Below are positions 7,428-16,233 of a stretch of 64,000 nt of DNA, in pieces. How positions within the stretch are numbered: position 1 is the stretch's first letter; every line of letters starts with the position of its first letter. The position numbers were made by a program, and so were the translations under genes. Under the pieces are notes generated by a model. That model was not told where the DNA came from. It saw only the letters and a list, made by a program, of their open reading frames with translations, and made no database searches. This DNA comes from Elusimicrobiales bacterium (GTDB lineage Bacteria; Elusimicrobiota; Elusimicrobia; Elusimicrobiales; Elusimicrobiaceae): the NCBI GenBank assembly GCA_041651175.1, contig JBAZJT010000001.1, forward strand, positions 248,001 through 312,000, given 5' to 3'.

Positions 7428-9076
7428 ACCGGCTGGCGGTAGGTGTTTTTGACAAGCGCCGGATGCTGGAAAACACCCGCGGAAAGGGTGAATTTGGTCC
7501 ATACGGCGGCGGCGAGGGCAAATTTTTCCATGGCGCGCTCGGCCAGAGTCGGCTTGCCGAGTTCTGAATGGATTTTGCGCTCCAGCTCCGCCACATAGCC
7601 GCGCACCGCGGCGTTGGGCGCAAACAGCTTCCCCGCCAGGAAAACAGGGTACGCCTTGCGCACCTCTTTTTTCCATTGCTGCGCTTTGGCGCGCAGGAAG
7701 ACGCTGCCGCTTTCGCGGTATTTCATGTAGCCGTTGAACCAGGCCTCCAGCGTGCGGTATATGGACGGCCCCAGCCGCTGGTAATCCTGCTCGTAGCACC
7801 AGGCCTGCATCCCCTCTATCTGCTGGCGGGAGAGACGGGGATGCTTTATCATGCTTATAAAGCCGGTGGAGGATTTGTACTGCGCCTCGCTGTTTCCGGC
7901 GAAATCGTCGTGGACAAGGCCGTCGCGGCTGACACGCTCGGCCAGCGGGGTGCCCGGTGTGAAATTGTAAATCAGAAACTGCGACAGCGCGGGCCTTAGC
8001 GCCATCAGCCCGTCAAGCTCCTTGCGGATGACGTCCTCGTCCTGATATTCGAAGCCCACTATCATGGATGAAAGTATGGTCCCGCCGGACTGGCGGATTT
8101 CGTTGAACAGCTCCTGCGGCGGCCTGCCCTGCTGCTTGCCGTAGCCGGAACGCTCGCCCTCGTAGCCTATCCAGAAGCCGTCCACTCCCATTTCCAGCAA
8201 CTCCTCCATGGTGTAGAGGCTCAGCGCCTTTATGCTGGCAAAGGCGAATATGGAAACCGGAATCCCCGCCTCCATGACATGCCTGCGCAACTCCATGGCG
8301 CGGGGCCTGTCCAGCAGGAAATCCTCGTCCAGAATGGTGAACTGCATGTCCCTGTTGATTTCCAGGTAGCGGCGGATGACGTTATAAATATCCTTTCCGC
8401 CCTGAAGCAGCTTTATGTGTTTTCTTTTGAAAAAGTGCGAGGTGCAGCAGAAATCGCAGCCGTTGGGGCAGCCCAGCCCGGCGAATATCATGCCGGTGTG
8501 CGAAACCTCTTTTGAAAAAACCCTCAGCTTGCTGACCAGCGCGGGGTGGCGGAACGGCTCCTCCAGCGGTGGCTCGCCCAGCAGCCGGCGCATGAAGCCC
8601 ACTCCCTCTTCCTTGCAGATGTAATCACCGTATGGCAGCAGCTTTTCCTGCGGCATGACGGTGCCGTAGCCGCCCAGTATTATTTTGCTTGACGGGGAAT
8701 GCTCCCGCACCAGCACGGACATCGCCTTCATGTGGTGAAAAGTCGCCAGGATAAACGACAGCCCCACATAATCATAATGCCCTTCGCGCAACTCTTTTAT
8801 GAATTCATCTTTGGAGGGGTAATGCAGCACCGTAGCCGGCGCGGAGATATTGTCCGCGATGAAATCCAGCCCGTAGCCGTGATGCGTGGCACGCGGGCTG
8901 AAAACGCCCTGCGCGCGCGTTACCTGGCCGTGCAGCAACTCGTAGCCGACGCTGTGCGCATCGCCGCAGTCCGGCCCTATGGGGCGGCAGACGGTGGACA
9001 GCAGAACGCGCGGACGTTTGACAGGAACTTTCAGGGCAGGTTTGGATGCGGTTTCACGGGCTGCGGCTCCAGGCAT
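7424..9076 (-). CDS. B12-binding-domain radical SAM protein
   Basis: A 550-residue radical SAM enzyme. The N-terminal half (about 20-165) looks like a cobalamin-binding Rossmann domain (LGGYGTVMPQEKLL at 134-147). The CxxxCxxC cluster motif is C203-C207-C210 in GCPNGCDFCC, and the TIM-barrel core runs to about 420, with a helical C-terminal region after. The opening RPIGPDCGDAHSVGYELLHG is characteristic of a broad uncharacterised cobalamin/radical SAM subfamily. Such enzymes often perform methylations or rearrangements on lipids or natural products. It is the first gene of a three-gene unit with the transglutaminase-like and DUF350 genes. AGGGG precedes the start. The reaction is unknown. 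Confidence 0.82.
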   Translation of the reverse strand: MPGAAARETASKPALKVPVKRPRVLLSTVCRPIGPDCGDAHSVGYELLHGQVTRAQGVFSPRATHHGYGLDFIADNISAPATVLHYPSKDEFIKELREGHYDYVGLSFILATFHHMKAMSVLVREHSPSSKIILGGYGTVMPQEKLLPYGDYICKEEGVGFMRRLLGEPPLEEPFRHPALVSKLRVFSKEVSHTGMIFAGLGCPNGCDFCCTSHFFKRKHIKLLQGGKDIYNVIRRYLEINRDMQFTILDEDFLLDRPRAMELRRHVMEAGIPVSIFAFASIKALSLYTMEELLEMGVDGFWIGYEGERSGYGKQQGRPPQELFNEIRQSGGTILSSMIVGFEYQDEDVIRKELDGLMALRPALSQFLIYNFTPGTPLAERVSRDGLVHDDFAGNSEAQYKSSTGFISMIKHPRLSRQQIEGMQAWCYEQDYQRLGPSIYRTLEAWFNGYMKYRESGSVFLRAKAQQWKKEVRKAYPVFLAGKLFAPNAAVRGYVAELERKIHSELGKPTLAERAMEKFALAAAVWTKFTLSAGVFQHPALVKNTYRQPV

Positions 9077-9161
9077 GATAACCCCTGTTTCAAAAAATAA
9101 AACGGCACGACGGAACTGCTTCCAATGGAAGTATCCCCGCGCCGCAGATTATGAAAGAAAC

Positions 9162-9191
9162 GTCCCGCGCGGGCATGCGCCCGCGCGGGAC
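9162..9191 (-). terminator. Rho-independent terminator of the RRM gene
   Basis: Perfect 13-bp stem (9162-9174 with 9179-9191) and a 4-nt loop. On the minus strand it is followed by GTTTCTTTC. It lies 10 bp after the RRM stop and before the radical SAM start. Confidence 0.75.
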
Positions 9192-9201
9192 CGTTTGATA
9201 T

Positions 9202-9513
9202 TTACCAGCGCCGTCCGCCGTCGTCTCTGTCCCGGCCGTAGCCGCCGCCACCGCCGCCGCCACCGGAGCGCCGCTCCATCGGGCGGGCCTCATTGACAGT
9301 CAGTTTTCTGCCCGACGCGTTGGAGCCGTTGAGTTTGGCCACCGCCGGTTCCATTTCCGCATCGTCAAGTTCCACGAAGCCGAAACCTTTTGAGCGCCCC
9401 GTCATCTTGTCCTTTATTATGATGGCGCTTGCAACGTTGAAGTCTTTGAACAGCCCGCGCAGGTCCTCGTCTCCGTACTCGTACGGAAGACCGCCCACGA
9501 AAAGTTTTTTCAT
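9202..9513 (-). CDS. Small RRM-type RNA-binding protein with glycine-rich tail
   Basis: A 103-residue protein with a single RNA recognition motif: RNP2 is KLFVGGL (3-9) and RNP1 is KGFGFVEL (42-49). After residue 78 comes a short Gly/Arg/Asp-rich tail, a layout seen in cyanobacterial Rbp-type and other bacterial RRM proteins associated with cold adaptation and RNA chaperoning. The ATG at 9513 follows TAAGGAGAG, which rules out the longer frame to 9627. The 5' leader is at least 70 nt and contains a long-range 8-bp stem (9539-9546 with 9581-9588), a possible regulatory structure. It is transcribed alone, ending at a strong terminator. Confidence 0.88.
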   Translation of the reverse strand: MKKLFVGGLPYEYGDEDLRGLFKDFNVASAIIIKDKMTGRSKGFGFVELDDAEMEPAVAKLNGSNASGRKLTVNEARPMERRSGGGGGGGGYGRDRDDGGRRW

Positions 9514-9538
9514 AACTCTCCTTACTTTTTTGATGCCC

Positions 9539-9588
9539 GGCTGCCGAAACGGGAACCGGGGAAGCGGATCCGCCAAACTCCGGCAGCC
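9539..9588 (-). promoter_or_regulatory. Structured 5' leader of the RRM gene
   Basis: The arms 9539-9546 and 9581-9588 form an 8-bp stem that encloses 34 nt, ending 26 bases before the RRM start codon. RNA-chaperone genes often have structured, autoregulated leaders; that this one is regulatory is inference. Confidence 0.35.
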
Positions 9589-9628
9589 CGACATACATAG
9601 TATCGCATATTTTGAGACATTTTGCACG

Positions 9629-11326
9629 TCATTTCTGGAGCGGGGCCCGCTGCCGGCAGAGGCGGATGTCGTAAACAGTTATGCGGGGGCCCTTTATTCT
9701 GCCCGGCTGCGGGGCAAATTCCGCCGCTGCGGGGCAGCCTCCGCCCAGTTCCGCCAGGAATGCGGCGGCATAAGGCTCCCGCGCCGGGTTGACGCCTTCG
9801 CTTGATACTGCGGCGTAGGCTATATTGTCCCGTTTTGCGGCGGCAAGGCCGCCGGAAATGTCAACAAGGTCCTGGGCCTGCCGGGCCTGTTCAAGCTGGG
9901 CGGGCATTGTCGCCAGCCCGGAGGCGGAGCGGTCCATCCGGTAAATCCGGTAGCCGTTGCCGATATTGGCTTGCGCCAGATAGCGGTAATACCCCGCCCT
10001 GCCGTTTCCGGCGGCGGCGGTTTTCCGGTAAAGCTGTTCCGCCTGCGCGGAACTCATTTTCACCGATGGCGAGACATGCGCCTGGTCCAGCAGCAATGCG
10101 GTTTCCGGAGGGATATGCTCCTCTATCCACCGGCCCGAGACCGCGCGGGTGTCCGGCAGCAGGCTTTCGCGCGCGAGGGCGGCGCAGGCGGCAAGCTCCG
10201 GCAGCAGCGCCGCCGCCAGAAAAGCCGCGAAAATCCGCTTCCGCACGGAGAGGCCGTCAATCCCCGCCGCGGCCAGAATGCACAGCGCGGGCAGCGAGGC
10301 GAATATATAGCGCGCAAACCCGCCGTCCGGCTGATTGCTCATAAAGGCGGCGCAAACCGCCAGCGGCGCAAGCAGCATGGCGGACAGCCGCCAGGACAGC
10401 AGCGCCGCGCCGAAAGCCGCCAGCAGAACCGCGGGCGACCTGCCGCCGAACCATATTATATTGGACAAGACCTCTCCCGCAGAGCTAAGCCGGGAAAAAC
10501 CTTCCGCCCGACGCGCCGCGGAATAGGCGAAGACATCCCTTATTCCGGCAGAAAATTTCCCAAAATCCAGCAGCGCGTACGGCGTGGCCAGCAGGAAACC
10601 GGCGGGAATCAGGGCCGTTCCCCAGAGCAAATCCCGCCATGCGCCGTCTTTGCGCGCGAAATGCGCCGCCGGCAGCAGCGCGCAGAAAAAGCAGGCTGTG
10701 TAATGCGTGGCGCAGCACAGCCCCAGCATAAGCCCGCAAAGCAGATAATCCCGCCGCCTGCCCGACGCGTATATTTTCGCGGCGAAATACCAGGCCGCCG
10801 CGCCAAGCGCAAGCATGGGGCTGTCCCATGTGGCGTAGCGCGCGGAGTCCGCGGCCTGCGGCAGAAAAGTGAATATCGCCGCAGCGGCAAGCGCCGCCCG
10901 CCGGTTGCGCAGCAGCAGCGCAGCCCCGTAAACCGGCCATATCGCCGCGCAGGACAGCAGGCAGGCCAGCAGCCGCCCCGTTATATAGAACATGGATGGG
11001 TCCGCCGCGAACTTCACCCCGAAATCCGCCGGCGAATGCAGCAGCCCGAACCCAGACCACGCCGCAAACAGCGCGCAGAATGACGCGAAAAGCGAATACG
11101 GCCACAACGTAGGATATTTGAAAAAAGGCGGGTTCAGCGTCCCGCCGCCGAAATAGACGGCGGTGTTTATGAAATGCGGCTCGTCGCCGTTATAGACGAA
11201 AGGCAGGCCGTCAAATATTCCGGGCAGGCGCAGCGCCAGCGCCGCCAGCGCCAGCGCCAGCAGGATTTTCCGGTCGCGCGGTGCCTCAGCGCATGTCGGA
11301 GTGGGTTTTGTGCTGTCTCCACACAT
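9629..11326 (-). CDS. PMT/GT39-like membrane glycosyltransferase
   Basis: A 565-residue membrane protein with about 11-12 helices, resembling the ArnT/PMT (GT-C) superfamily that transfers sugars from polyprenyl-phosphate donors to proteins or lipids outside the membrane. The first external loop carries the acidic pair NGDEPHF (D48-E49) near the end of helix 1, as in PMT catalytic loops. The C-terminal ~150 residues form a soluble domain. The gene overlaps the preceding GT2 gene by 41 bp, and a polyprenyl-phosphate sugar synthase next to a GT-C transferase is the expected donor/acceptor pair. Acceptor unknown. Confidence 0.8.
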   Translation of the reverse strand: MCGDSTKPTPTCAEAPRDRKILLALALAALALRLPGIFDGLPFVYNGDEPHFINTAVYFGGGTLNPPFFKYPTLWPYSLFASFCALFAAWSGFGLLHSPADFGVKFAADPSMFYITGRLLACLLSCAAIWPVYGAALLLRNRRAALAAAAIFTFLPQAADSARYATWDSPMLALGAAAWYFAAKIYASGRRRDYLLCGLMLGLCCATHYTACFFCALLPAAHFARKDGAWRDLLWGTALIPAGFLLATPYALLDFGKFSAGIRDVFAYSAARRAEGFSRLSSAGEVLSNIIWFGGRSPAVLLAAFGAALLSWRLSAMLLAPLAVCAAFMSNQPDGGFARYIFASLPALCILAAAGIDGLSVRKRIFAAFLAAALLPELAACAALARESLLPDTRAVSGRWIEEHIPPETALLLDQAHVSPSVKMSSAQAEQLYRKTAAAGNGRAGYYRYLAQANIGNGYRIYRMDRSASGLATMPAQLEQARQAQDLVDISGGLAAAKRDNIAYAAVSSEGVNPAREPYAAAFLAELGGGCPAAAEFAPQPGRIKGPRITVYDIRLCRQRAPLQK

Positions 11327-12002
11327 GAATGGCGGTAAACACTCCCTTCAGCGCGTCGCGGCCCGTTATTTTCTTGCCCTCGGCGCGGCTGCGGGCTTTG
11401 TAGAGTATGGGAACTTCCATAAACCTGTAGCCGCCAAACGCGGCGCGCATGGAGATTTCGGCCTCTATTTCAAACCCGTCGGATTCCAGCCGCATTTTCC
11501 TGATTATCCAGATTTTGAACGCCTTGTGGCAGGTGTAGGCGTCGGTGAAATTGCCGCCGCTGAGGAAATTGATGAAAGCCGTAAGCGTGATATTGCCCAG
11601 CAGATATGTCAGGCTGTAGGTGTCGGAGCCTTTCTGCATCAGGCGGGAGCCGTAGACCACATCCGCCGCGCCGGATTCTATCGGCTTTACCACCTGCGCG
11701 ATATAGGCGGGGTCGTATTCCAGGTCGGCGTCCTGTATGACGACGATTTCACCCTGCGCCTTTGACAGCGCGGTGCGCACCGCCGCCCCCTTGCCCATAT
11801 TCTCGGAATGCAGCAGCACGGCGGAAATGAACGGATAGCGCTTTTCCCTGAACACCTCCACCAGCCATTGCGCGCTGCCGTCAGTGGAACCGTCGTCCGT
11901 TATAACCGCCTCAAAGTCCAGCTGCAGGGCGGAGAGCCTCTCCAGCAGCGCCGGCAAGGTCCGCATTTCATTGTACACCGGCACCAGCACGGAAACTTTC
12001 AT
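11286..12002 (-). CDS. Family 2 glycosyltransferase, polyprenyl-phosphate sugar synthase type
   Basis: A 238-residue soluble GT2 enzyme with the N-terminal fold start VLVPVYNE, DDGSTDGS (36-43) and QDADLEYDP (about 90-98), the DxD-like metal-binding motif. No C-terminal transmembrane region is present, as in short dolichol/undecaprenyl-phosphate mannose (DPM1-like) synthases. It likely charges a polyprenyl phosphate with a sugar that the adjacent GT-C enzyme then uses. The ATG overlaps the CDF transporter stop by 4 bp, and its own 3' end overlaps the next gene by 41 bp, so the three genes form one unit. Confidence 0.85.
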   Translation of the reverse strand: MKVSVLVPVYNEMRTLPALLERLSALQLDFEAVITDDGSTDGSAQWLVEVFREKRYPFISAVLLHSENMGKGAAVRTALSKAQGEIVVIQDADLEYDPAYIAQVVKPIESGAADVVYGSRLMQKGSDTYSLTYLLGNITLTAFINFLSGGNFTDAYTCHKAFKIWIIRKMRLESDGFEIEAEISMRAAFGGYRFMEVPILYKARSRAEGKKITGRDALKGVFTAIHVWRQHKTHSDMR

Positions 12003-12889
12003 TGATGACCCCCGGCAGGCTCTATATGCACCGTTACCCTGGCATGAGGAAAGCGGGTTTCCAGTTCCGTCTCCAGTCTGTCCGCAATGGCGTGAGCCTG
12101 CGCGACCGTCATATTCCCGTCCACCAGCGCGTCAAGGCTTATATAGCGCACCCTGCCCGATTTTCTGGTTTTGAGATTTTTGTGGCTTGCGATGCCGGGC
12201 CGCATTGCGGCGACGATGCGCTCAATCTCTGCGACTTCGTCTTCCGGCAGGCTGGCGTCCAGCAGGTCGCCCAGCGCCTGAACCGTTAAATCCCATGCCG
12301 CCCTGGTTATAAGCAGCGCGACGGCGATTGCGGCCACGGGGTCCATCCACGCCAGGTCATGGGAATGGAAAAACTTCTCGCCCACGGCATAAGCCGCAAG
12401 CGCGAACATGACACCGGCGGAGGTGTACACGTCGGTGCGCAGATGCCAGGCGTCGGCTATCAGCGCGGGGGACTGTTCTCTGGTTCCCACCTTGAAAAGC
12501 ATTCTGGACACCGCCCAGTTGACTGCGGCGGAAACCAGCATCACCGCCGCGCCCATCCCCGGCAGCGACAACGGCTTTGGCGCCTGCAGCTTGTGGACGG
12601 ATTCCACTATAATCCAGAGCGCGGCGGCAAATATAAGCGCCGCTTCCAGCAGCGCGGAAAAATTCTCTATCTTGGCGTGGCCGTAGCCGTGCTCCCTGTC
12701 CGCGGGCTTTGCGGCGGTTACAACGGCAAACCACGCTATGCCCGCCGCCAGCAGGTCCATAGCCGAATGCGCCGCCTCCGACAGAACGGAGACCGAGCCT
12801 GTCGCGGCCCAGGCGGCCAGCTTGAATGCGACCAGCGCTATATTGGAGGCGACGGACACCTTCGCCGCGCCCTGTTTTGTAAGCGGCAT
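11999..12889 (-). CDS. Cation diffusion facilitator (CDF) metal transporter
   Basis: A 296-residue transporter with six transmembrane helices and a C-terminal cytoplasmic metallochaperone-like domain (about 205-296). Metal-site signatures are visible in helix II (EAAHSAMDLLA) and helix V (DAWHLRTDVYTS), the HxxxD pairs typical of Zn/Fe/Mn exporters; a His-containing GYGHAKIE loop follows helix II. Which metal is exported cannot be decided. A TAGAAT box (12904-12899) lies 9 bases before the ATG and no Shine-Dalgarno is seen, so this may be another short-leader or leaderless transcript. It heads the two glycosyltransferase genes. Confidence 0.87.
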   Translation of the reverse strand: MPLTKQGAAKVSVASNIALVAFKLAAWAATGSVSVLSEAAHSAMDLLAAGIAWFAVVTAAKPADREHGYGHAKIENFSALLEAALIFAAALWIIVESVHKLQAPKPLSLPGMGAAVMLVSAAVNWAVSRMLFKVGTREQSPALIADAWHLRTDVYTSAGVMFALAAYAVGEKFFHSHDLAWMDPVAAIAVALLITRAAWDLTVQALGDLLDASLPEDEVAEIERIVAAMRPGIASHKNLKTRKSGRVRYISLDALVDGNMTVAQAHAIADRLETELETRFPHARVTVHIEPAGGHQ

Positions 12890-12914
12890 ACCGTGGAAAT
12901 TCTATCAAAAACGG

Positions 12915-12944
12915 CGGCGCGCGGGTTGCTTTGCCCGCGCGCCG
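12915..12944 (-). terminator. Rho-independent terminator of the ankyrin-clostripain unit
   Basis: Perfect 11-bp stem (12915-12925 with 12934-12944) and an 8-nt loop. Read on the minus strand it ends CCG then five Ts. It lies 17 bp after the clostripain-type stop and just before the CDF gene. Confidence 0.85.
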
Positions 12945-12960
12945 CGCACTGTCTGCAATT

Positions 12961-14400
12961 CTATCCGCGTTTTTTGTCCGAAGGCAGCTTGTCGTACATC
13001 CACCGGCAGAACGTCTGCCATTTCGGCGTCGCCTTGGCGAAGGCGAAATCGGCATAATCGTTGCCGTTGTAATCCGCCTCAAAGTCCTCCGGTTTGACCT
13101 TGGAGAATATGCGCGGTATATTCACCGCCAGCCCGTGCGCGCTGGAATAATCCGCCGCGCCGGAAGAGCCGAGCGCCATGTTTGCCAGCACCAGGCTTTT
13201 GCCGTCGGAAATATAGCGCATCAGCTCCGCGCTTGCCTCGCGCAGCGCGCGGTCCTTGGTTTTCCCGCCCGCCAGCCGGACAAAGTCGTAGAGATCGCCG
13301 TAGGTGGGGGCGATTCGCTGCTGATCGCCCTGCCCGAATTCTCCGAAGCGCAGCACGTTGTTGCGCGCGTGTCTGGCCGCCTCCGCGATATCCCCGGCCT
13401 TGGCTGCGGCGGAGGCCCATTTCTCCATCCTTTCCGCCAGGCCGTCCAGGCCTTCGGTCCTGAGGGCTGACAGCGTCACATAACCCTTCTCCAAGCCGCC
13501 GTAAAAGCTGCCCGCTGCGGTTACGGCGTGCTTACCCGCTTCCTCCGGCCCGCCGCCGGGATTGCGGGCCAGCCGGCCCAGAAATCCGGCGTAATCTATG
13601 CCCTCTCCGGGAAACAGCTCCTCGGAGCCGACCACCACTTTCGCCCCGCCGGAACCCCTCATCTGGTAGGCGATTTCAGCCATTTGCATCAGGCAGGCAT
13701 CGTATACCAGCACGTCCACGCCGCCGGCTTCGCGCACAAGCTGCTCTATCTGGGCGGTGCCTATGAAATTGCCGGTCTCGTCGTCCCAGGAGATTGCCGA
13801 CTGGGAGATTTTCTGCTTTTTTTTCGGGTCCCGCCAGCCGCCGCCGTGGTCGGAGAGGACCAGCATGTATCTTTCAGCCGGGAATTTTTTCTTGGCCCAG
13901 CCGATAAAACGCACCGCCTCCTCGTAGCTGCCCATGTCGGTTTTGCCCAGGTCCTCGTACGGGGAATTTATCCGCGACATGGCCTGCTTAAGCTCCTTCC
14001 TGCGCCCTTTTTCGTCGGCGGCCTGGGGAAAGTAGTCCCGCTTGATGTAGTAGCGCCGCGTGCCCGTCCACTGGCGGTCCTGGTCGGTCTCGCCGCCCTG
14101 GCCCGCCATTCTGCCGATTTCGGCGACGATATTGATGCTGTCGTCAGAACCGACAAGCTCCATCTGCTGCATGTTGTTGAATATCGCGTCTTCCAGATTG
14201 TTCTTGGCGTCAAGAAACGCCATCACGGTCCATTTTTTCGCCGGCTGCGAAGGCAGCTTCTCCGCGGGCTGCGTCCGGCTCTGCTTCATTTTCGGCTCCG
14301 GCGCCTGGAAATCGCCGCGTTTGGGCATTTCAAAGCCGGAGGCGCGCAGCCACGGCGCGGACAGCAGCATTGCCGCCGCAAAGGTTAAGAGCGGTTTCAT
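12961..14400 (-). CDS. Exported clostripain-family (C11) cysteine peptidase
   Basis: A 479-residue protein with a signal peptide (about 1-20) and a C11 peptidase domain (about 55-400). The catalytic dyad is visible: H185 in LVLSDHGGGW and C236 in YDACLMQM, preceded by a strand VDVLV as in caspase-fold (clan CD) enzymes. Clostripains cleave after Arg or Lys and are made as zymogens; a propeptide cleavage site cannot be placed. The ATG overlaps the stop of the upstream ankyrin gene by 4 bp (ATGA), so the two exported proteins are co-translated. The role may be nutrient proteolysis or processing of surface proteins. Confidence 0.88.
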   Translation of the reverse strand: MKPLLTFAAAMLLSAPWLRASGFEMPKRGDFQAPEPKMKQSRTQPAEKLPSQPAKKWTVMAFLDAKNNLEDAIFNNMQQMELVGSDDSINIVAEIGRMAGQGGETDQDRQWTGTRRYYIKRDYFPQAADEKGRRKELKQAMSRINSPYEDLGKTDMGSYEEAVRFIGWAKKKFPAERYMLVLSDHGGGWRDPKKKQKISQSAISWDDETGNFIGTAQIEQLVREAGGVDVLVYDACLMQMAEIAYQMRGSGGAKVVVGSEELFPGEGIDYAGFLGRLARNPGGGPEEAGKHAVTAAGSFYGGLEKGYVTLSALRTEGLDGLAERMEKWASAAAKAGDIAEAARHARNNVLRFGEFGQGDQQRIAPTYGDLYDFVRLAGGKTKDRALREASAELMRYISDGKSLVLANMALGSSGAADYSSAHGLAVNIPRIFSKVKPEDFEADYNGNDYADFAFAKATPKWQTFCRWMYDKLPSDKKRG

Positions 14401-16043
14401 TGTTGTCCCTCCGTGGAAGTTTTAGCGGGCTTCTTTCCGCCGTCAAGCGCGTCTTTTATCATATCGGCGATATCAAAGGCGTCGTTGGCCATGGCGTACA
14501 CCATGGCGGTCTTCCCCATTGCGTCTTTTGCCGCCGGATTGGCGCCTTTGGAAAGCAGGAACTGCGCCGCGGCTCCGTTTCCGGCCTGCGCGGCCATCAT
14601 CAGCGCGGTGACGCCCTTGTCGCTGACGGCATTGACGTCCTGGCCCTTATCCAGCAGCAGTTGCAACGTTCCAGATTCCGTCCTGGAGGCTGCGGTCATA
14701 AGCGCGGTAGTTCCGGTCGTGGTTCTGGCGGACACATCCGCACCCTTTTGTATCAGCGCGGCAGCGACGTCATGCCTGCCGCGCTTGAGCGCCTCCAGCA
14801 GCGCGGTGTTGCCTTCCTTGTCGGCTTCGTTGATGTCCGCGCCGGCGGCCAGCAGGGACTCTATAAGGTTGATGTTTCCGCCCGCGGCAGCGCACATAAG
14901 CGGCGTCTTTTTGCCGTCCCGCGAAGAGTTGGATTTGCCCCCCCTGGCCTGAAGCAGCTTGACAAAATCCGCCTTGCCGCGCTGCAGCGCGGCCATCATG
15001 GGGGTAAGGCCGTTTTTGGACGCGGCGTTAGGGTCGGCGCCTTTGTCCAGCGCCAGCGCCAGACGCTCTGCTGTTTTGTTGGTGGCTGCGGCAAACAGCG
15101 CGGCCCCCTGCCCTTCCTTGTCCCGGTCGTTGATATTGGCGCCGCGCTTGAGCAAAAGCGCGGTGGCGGCAGCCCCGCCGCCCTTGCCGGAAAGCGAGGC
15201 AAGCAGCGGGGTGATGCCTTTCCTGTCCGCGCGTTTTATATTCGCGCCCAGACCGATAAACAACTCCACATTGCGGGCATTGCCGCCCATCGCGGCGTAA
15301 ATAAGAGGGTCATCCCCGTCATTGTCCCGGGCGGCGGTGTCCGCGCCGTTGTCAATCAGCAGCCTGACAGCCTCTTCCATTCCGTAGGCCGCCGCGCAGT
15401 AATGCAGCGGGGCAATGCCATCGTCGTTGGCTCTTGCGGCGTCCGCGCCGTGCGCGATGAGCTCTTTTATCACGGACAGCACCTTTTCCCGGTCCGCTTT
15501 CAACCGCTCCGCCAGCACTTTGTTCATCTGGTCCATGAGGGACTCGGAGCCGTCGCGCATCAACGGTGATTTTGCCGTTTCCCCGGCCAATTTTTCTTCA
15601 ATCAGGCAGCGGATGGGGTCCCTGTTATTCCCGCGTTTTACGCCGGGAGGCGAAACTTCCTGCGCAGTCATTCCCAGTTGCACGGCAAGCGCAGCCGCCT
15701 TCAGCAGCGGAGTGCTGCCACGCCCGTCGGCGAAATCGGCGTTTGCGCCTTTGCTTATCAGGTCCCTGACCTTGCCAAGATTGCCGTTGCCGGCTGCGGA
15801 CAGCAGCATCTTGTCCAACTGAAGATTGGAGGATTTGGGGATGAAGGCGTTTATGACCGGATCCTGCGCTTCCGCCATCTGGGCGGGCGGGGGCGCGGCT
15901 TCGTTTCCGGCGCGCGCGAGGGAGCGCAGTTCCCTGCCCGCTCCTCCGGCGGCGCGCACGGGCGCGCACGGCATGGCCGCCAGCACGGCTATACAAGCGA
16001 TAAGTTCCGGTTTTGCTGCTGTCGCGCGCGTTCGTGTCATCAT
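14397..16043 (-). CDS. Exported ankyrin-repeat protein
   Basis: A 548-residue protein with a signal peptide (MTRTRATAAK... with a hydrophobic core ending at APVRAAGG) and roughly 11-12 ankyrin repeats from about residue 75 to the C terminus, many with the TPLLxAA...GAD(I/V)NxxD consensus. One segment (about 125-195) is a non-repeat insertion. The start is one of two adjacent ATGs (16043 or 16040) directly after GGAGGG; a longer frame begins at 16121 but lacks a ribosome site. Ankyrin repeats bind proteins, so a chaperone, inhibitor or tether for the coupled clostripain-type protease is plausible, but that is inference. Confidence 0.82.
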   Translation of the reverse strand: MMTRTRATAAKPELIACIAVLAAMPCAPVRAAGGAGRELRSLARAGNEAAPPPAQMAEAQDPVINAFIPKSSNLQLDKMLLSAAGNGNLGKVRDLISKGANADFADGRGSTPLLKAAALAVQLGMTAQEVSPPGVKRGNNRDPIRCLIEEKLAGETAKSPLMRDGSESLMDQMNKVLAERLKADREKVLSVIKELIAHGADAARANDDGIAPLHYCAAAYGMEEAVRLLIDNGADTAARDNDGDDPLIYAAMGGNARNVELFIGLGANIKRADRKGITPLLASLSGKGGGAAATALLLKRGANINDRDKEGQGAALFAAATNKTAERLALALDKGADPNAASKNGLTPMMAALQRGKADFVKLLQARGGKSNSSRDGKKTPLMCAAAGGNINLIESLLAAGADINEADKEGNTALLEALKRGRHDVAAALIQKGADVSARTTTGTTALMTAASRTESGTLQLLLDKGQDVNAVSDKGVTALMMAAQAGNGAAAQFLLSKGANPAAKDAMGKTAMVYAMANDAFDIADMIKDALDGGKKPAKTSTEGQQ

Positions 16044-16091
16044 CCCTCCGCACCGGATAAAGATAAGGACGTGCTGCCCGGCTTCCATAAC

Positions 16092-16136
16092 AGTATATGC
16101 CGCGAATCCGCATTCGCGCATGGGCCGTAGGGCCCA
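16092..16136 (-). promoter_or_regulatory. Candidate promoter and inverted repeats for the ankyrin-clostripain unit
   Basis: On the minus strand TATACT (16097-16092) could be a -10 box. The spacer region upstream holds a 7-bp inverted repeat (16101-16107 with 16112-16118), and next to it a 6-bp one (16121-16126 with 16131-16136). They could be operators; no -35 is clear. Confidence 0.35.
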
Positions 16137-16233
16137 GACCGATTTGGGGGAGGCGGGGGTGTCAGACGGCTGTCAGCCCGAATTTATTCCGCCGCCATTA
16201 GAATGCCGGGGGCAAGTTTTCTAGGATATAGAC

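Noticed and set aside
9971..11083. A 370-residue open frame on the plus strand opposite the GT39-like gene
   Set aside because: It is the antisense shadow of a GC-rich gene: very Arg/Gln/Pro-rich, no ribosome site, no recognisable domain, and the minus-strand frame has clear PMT features.
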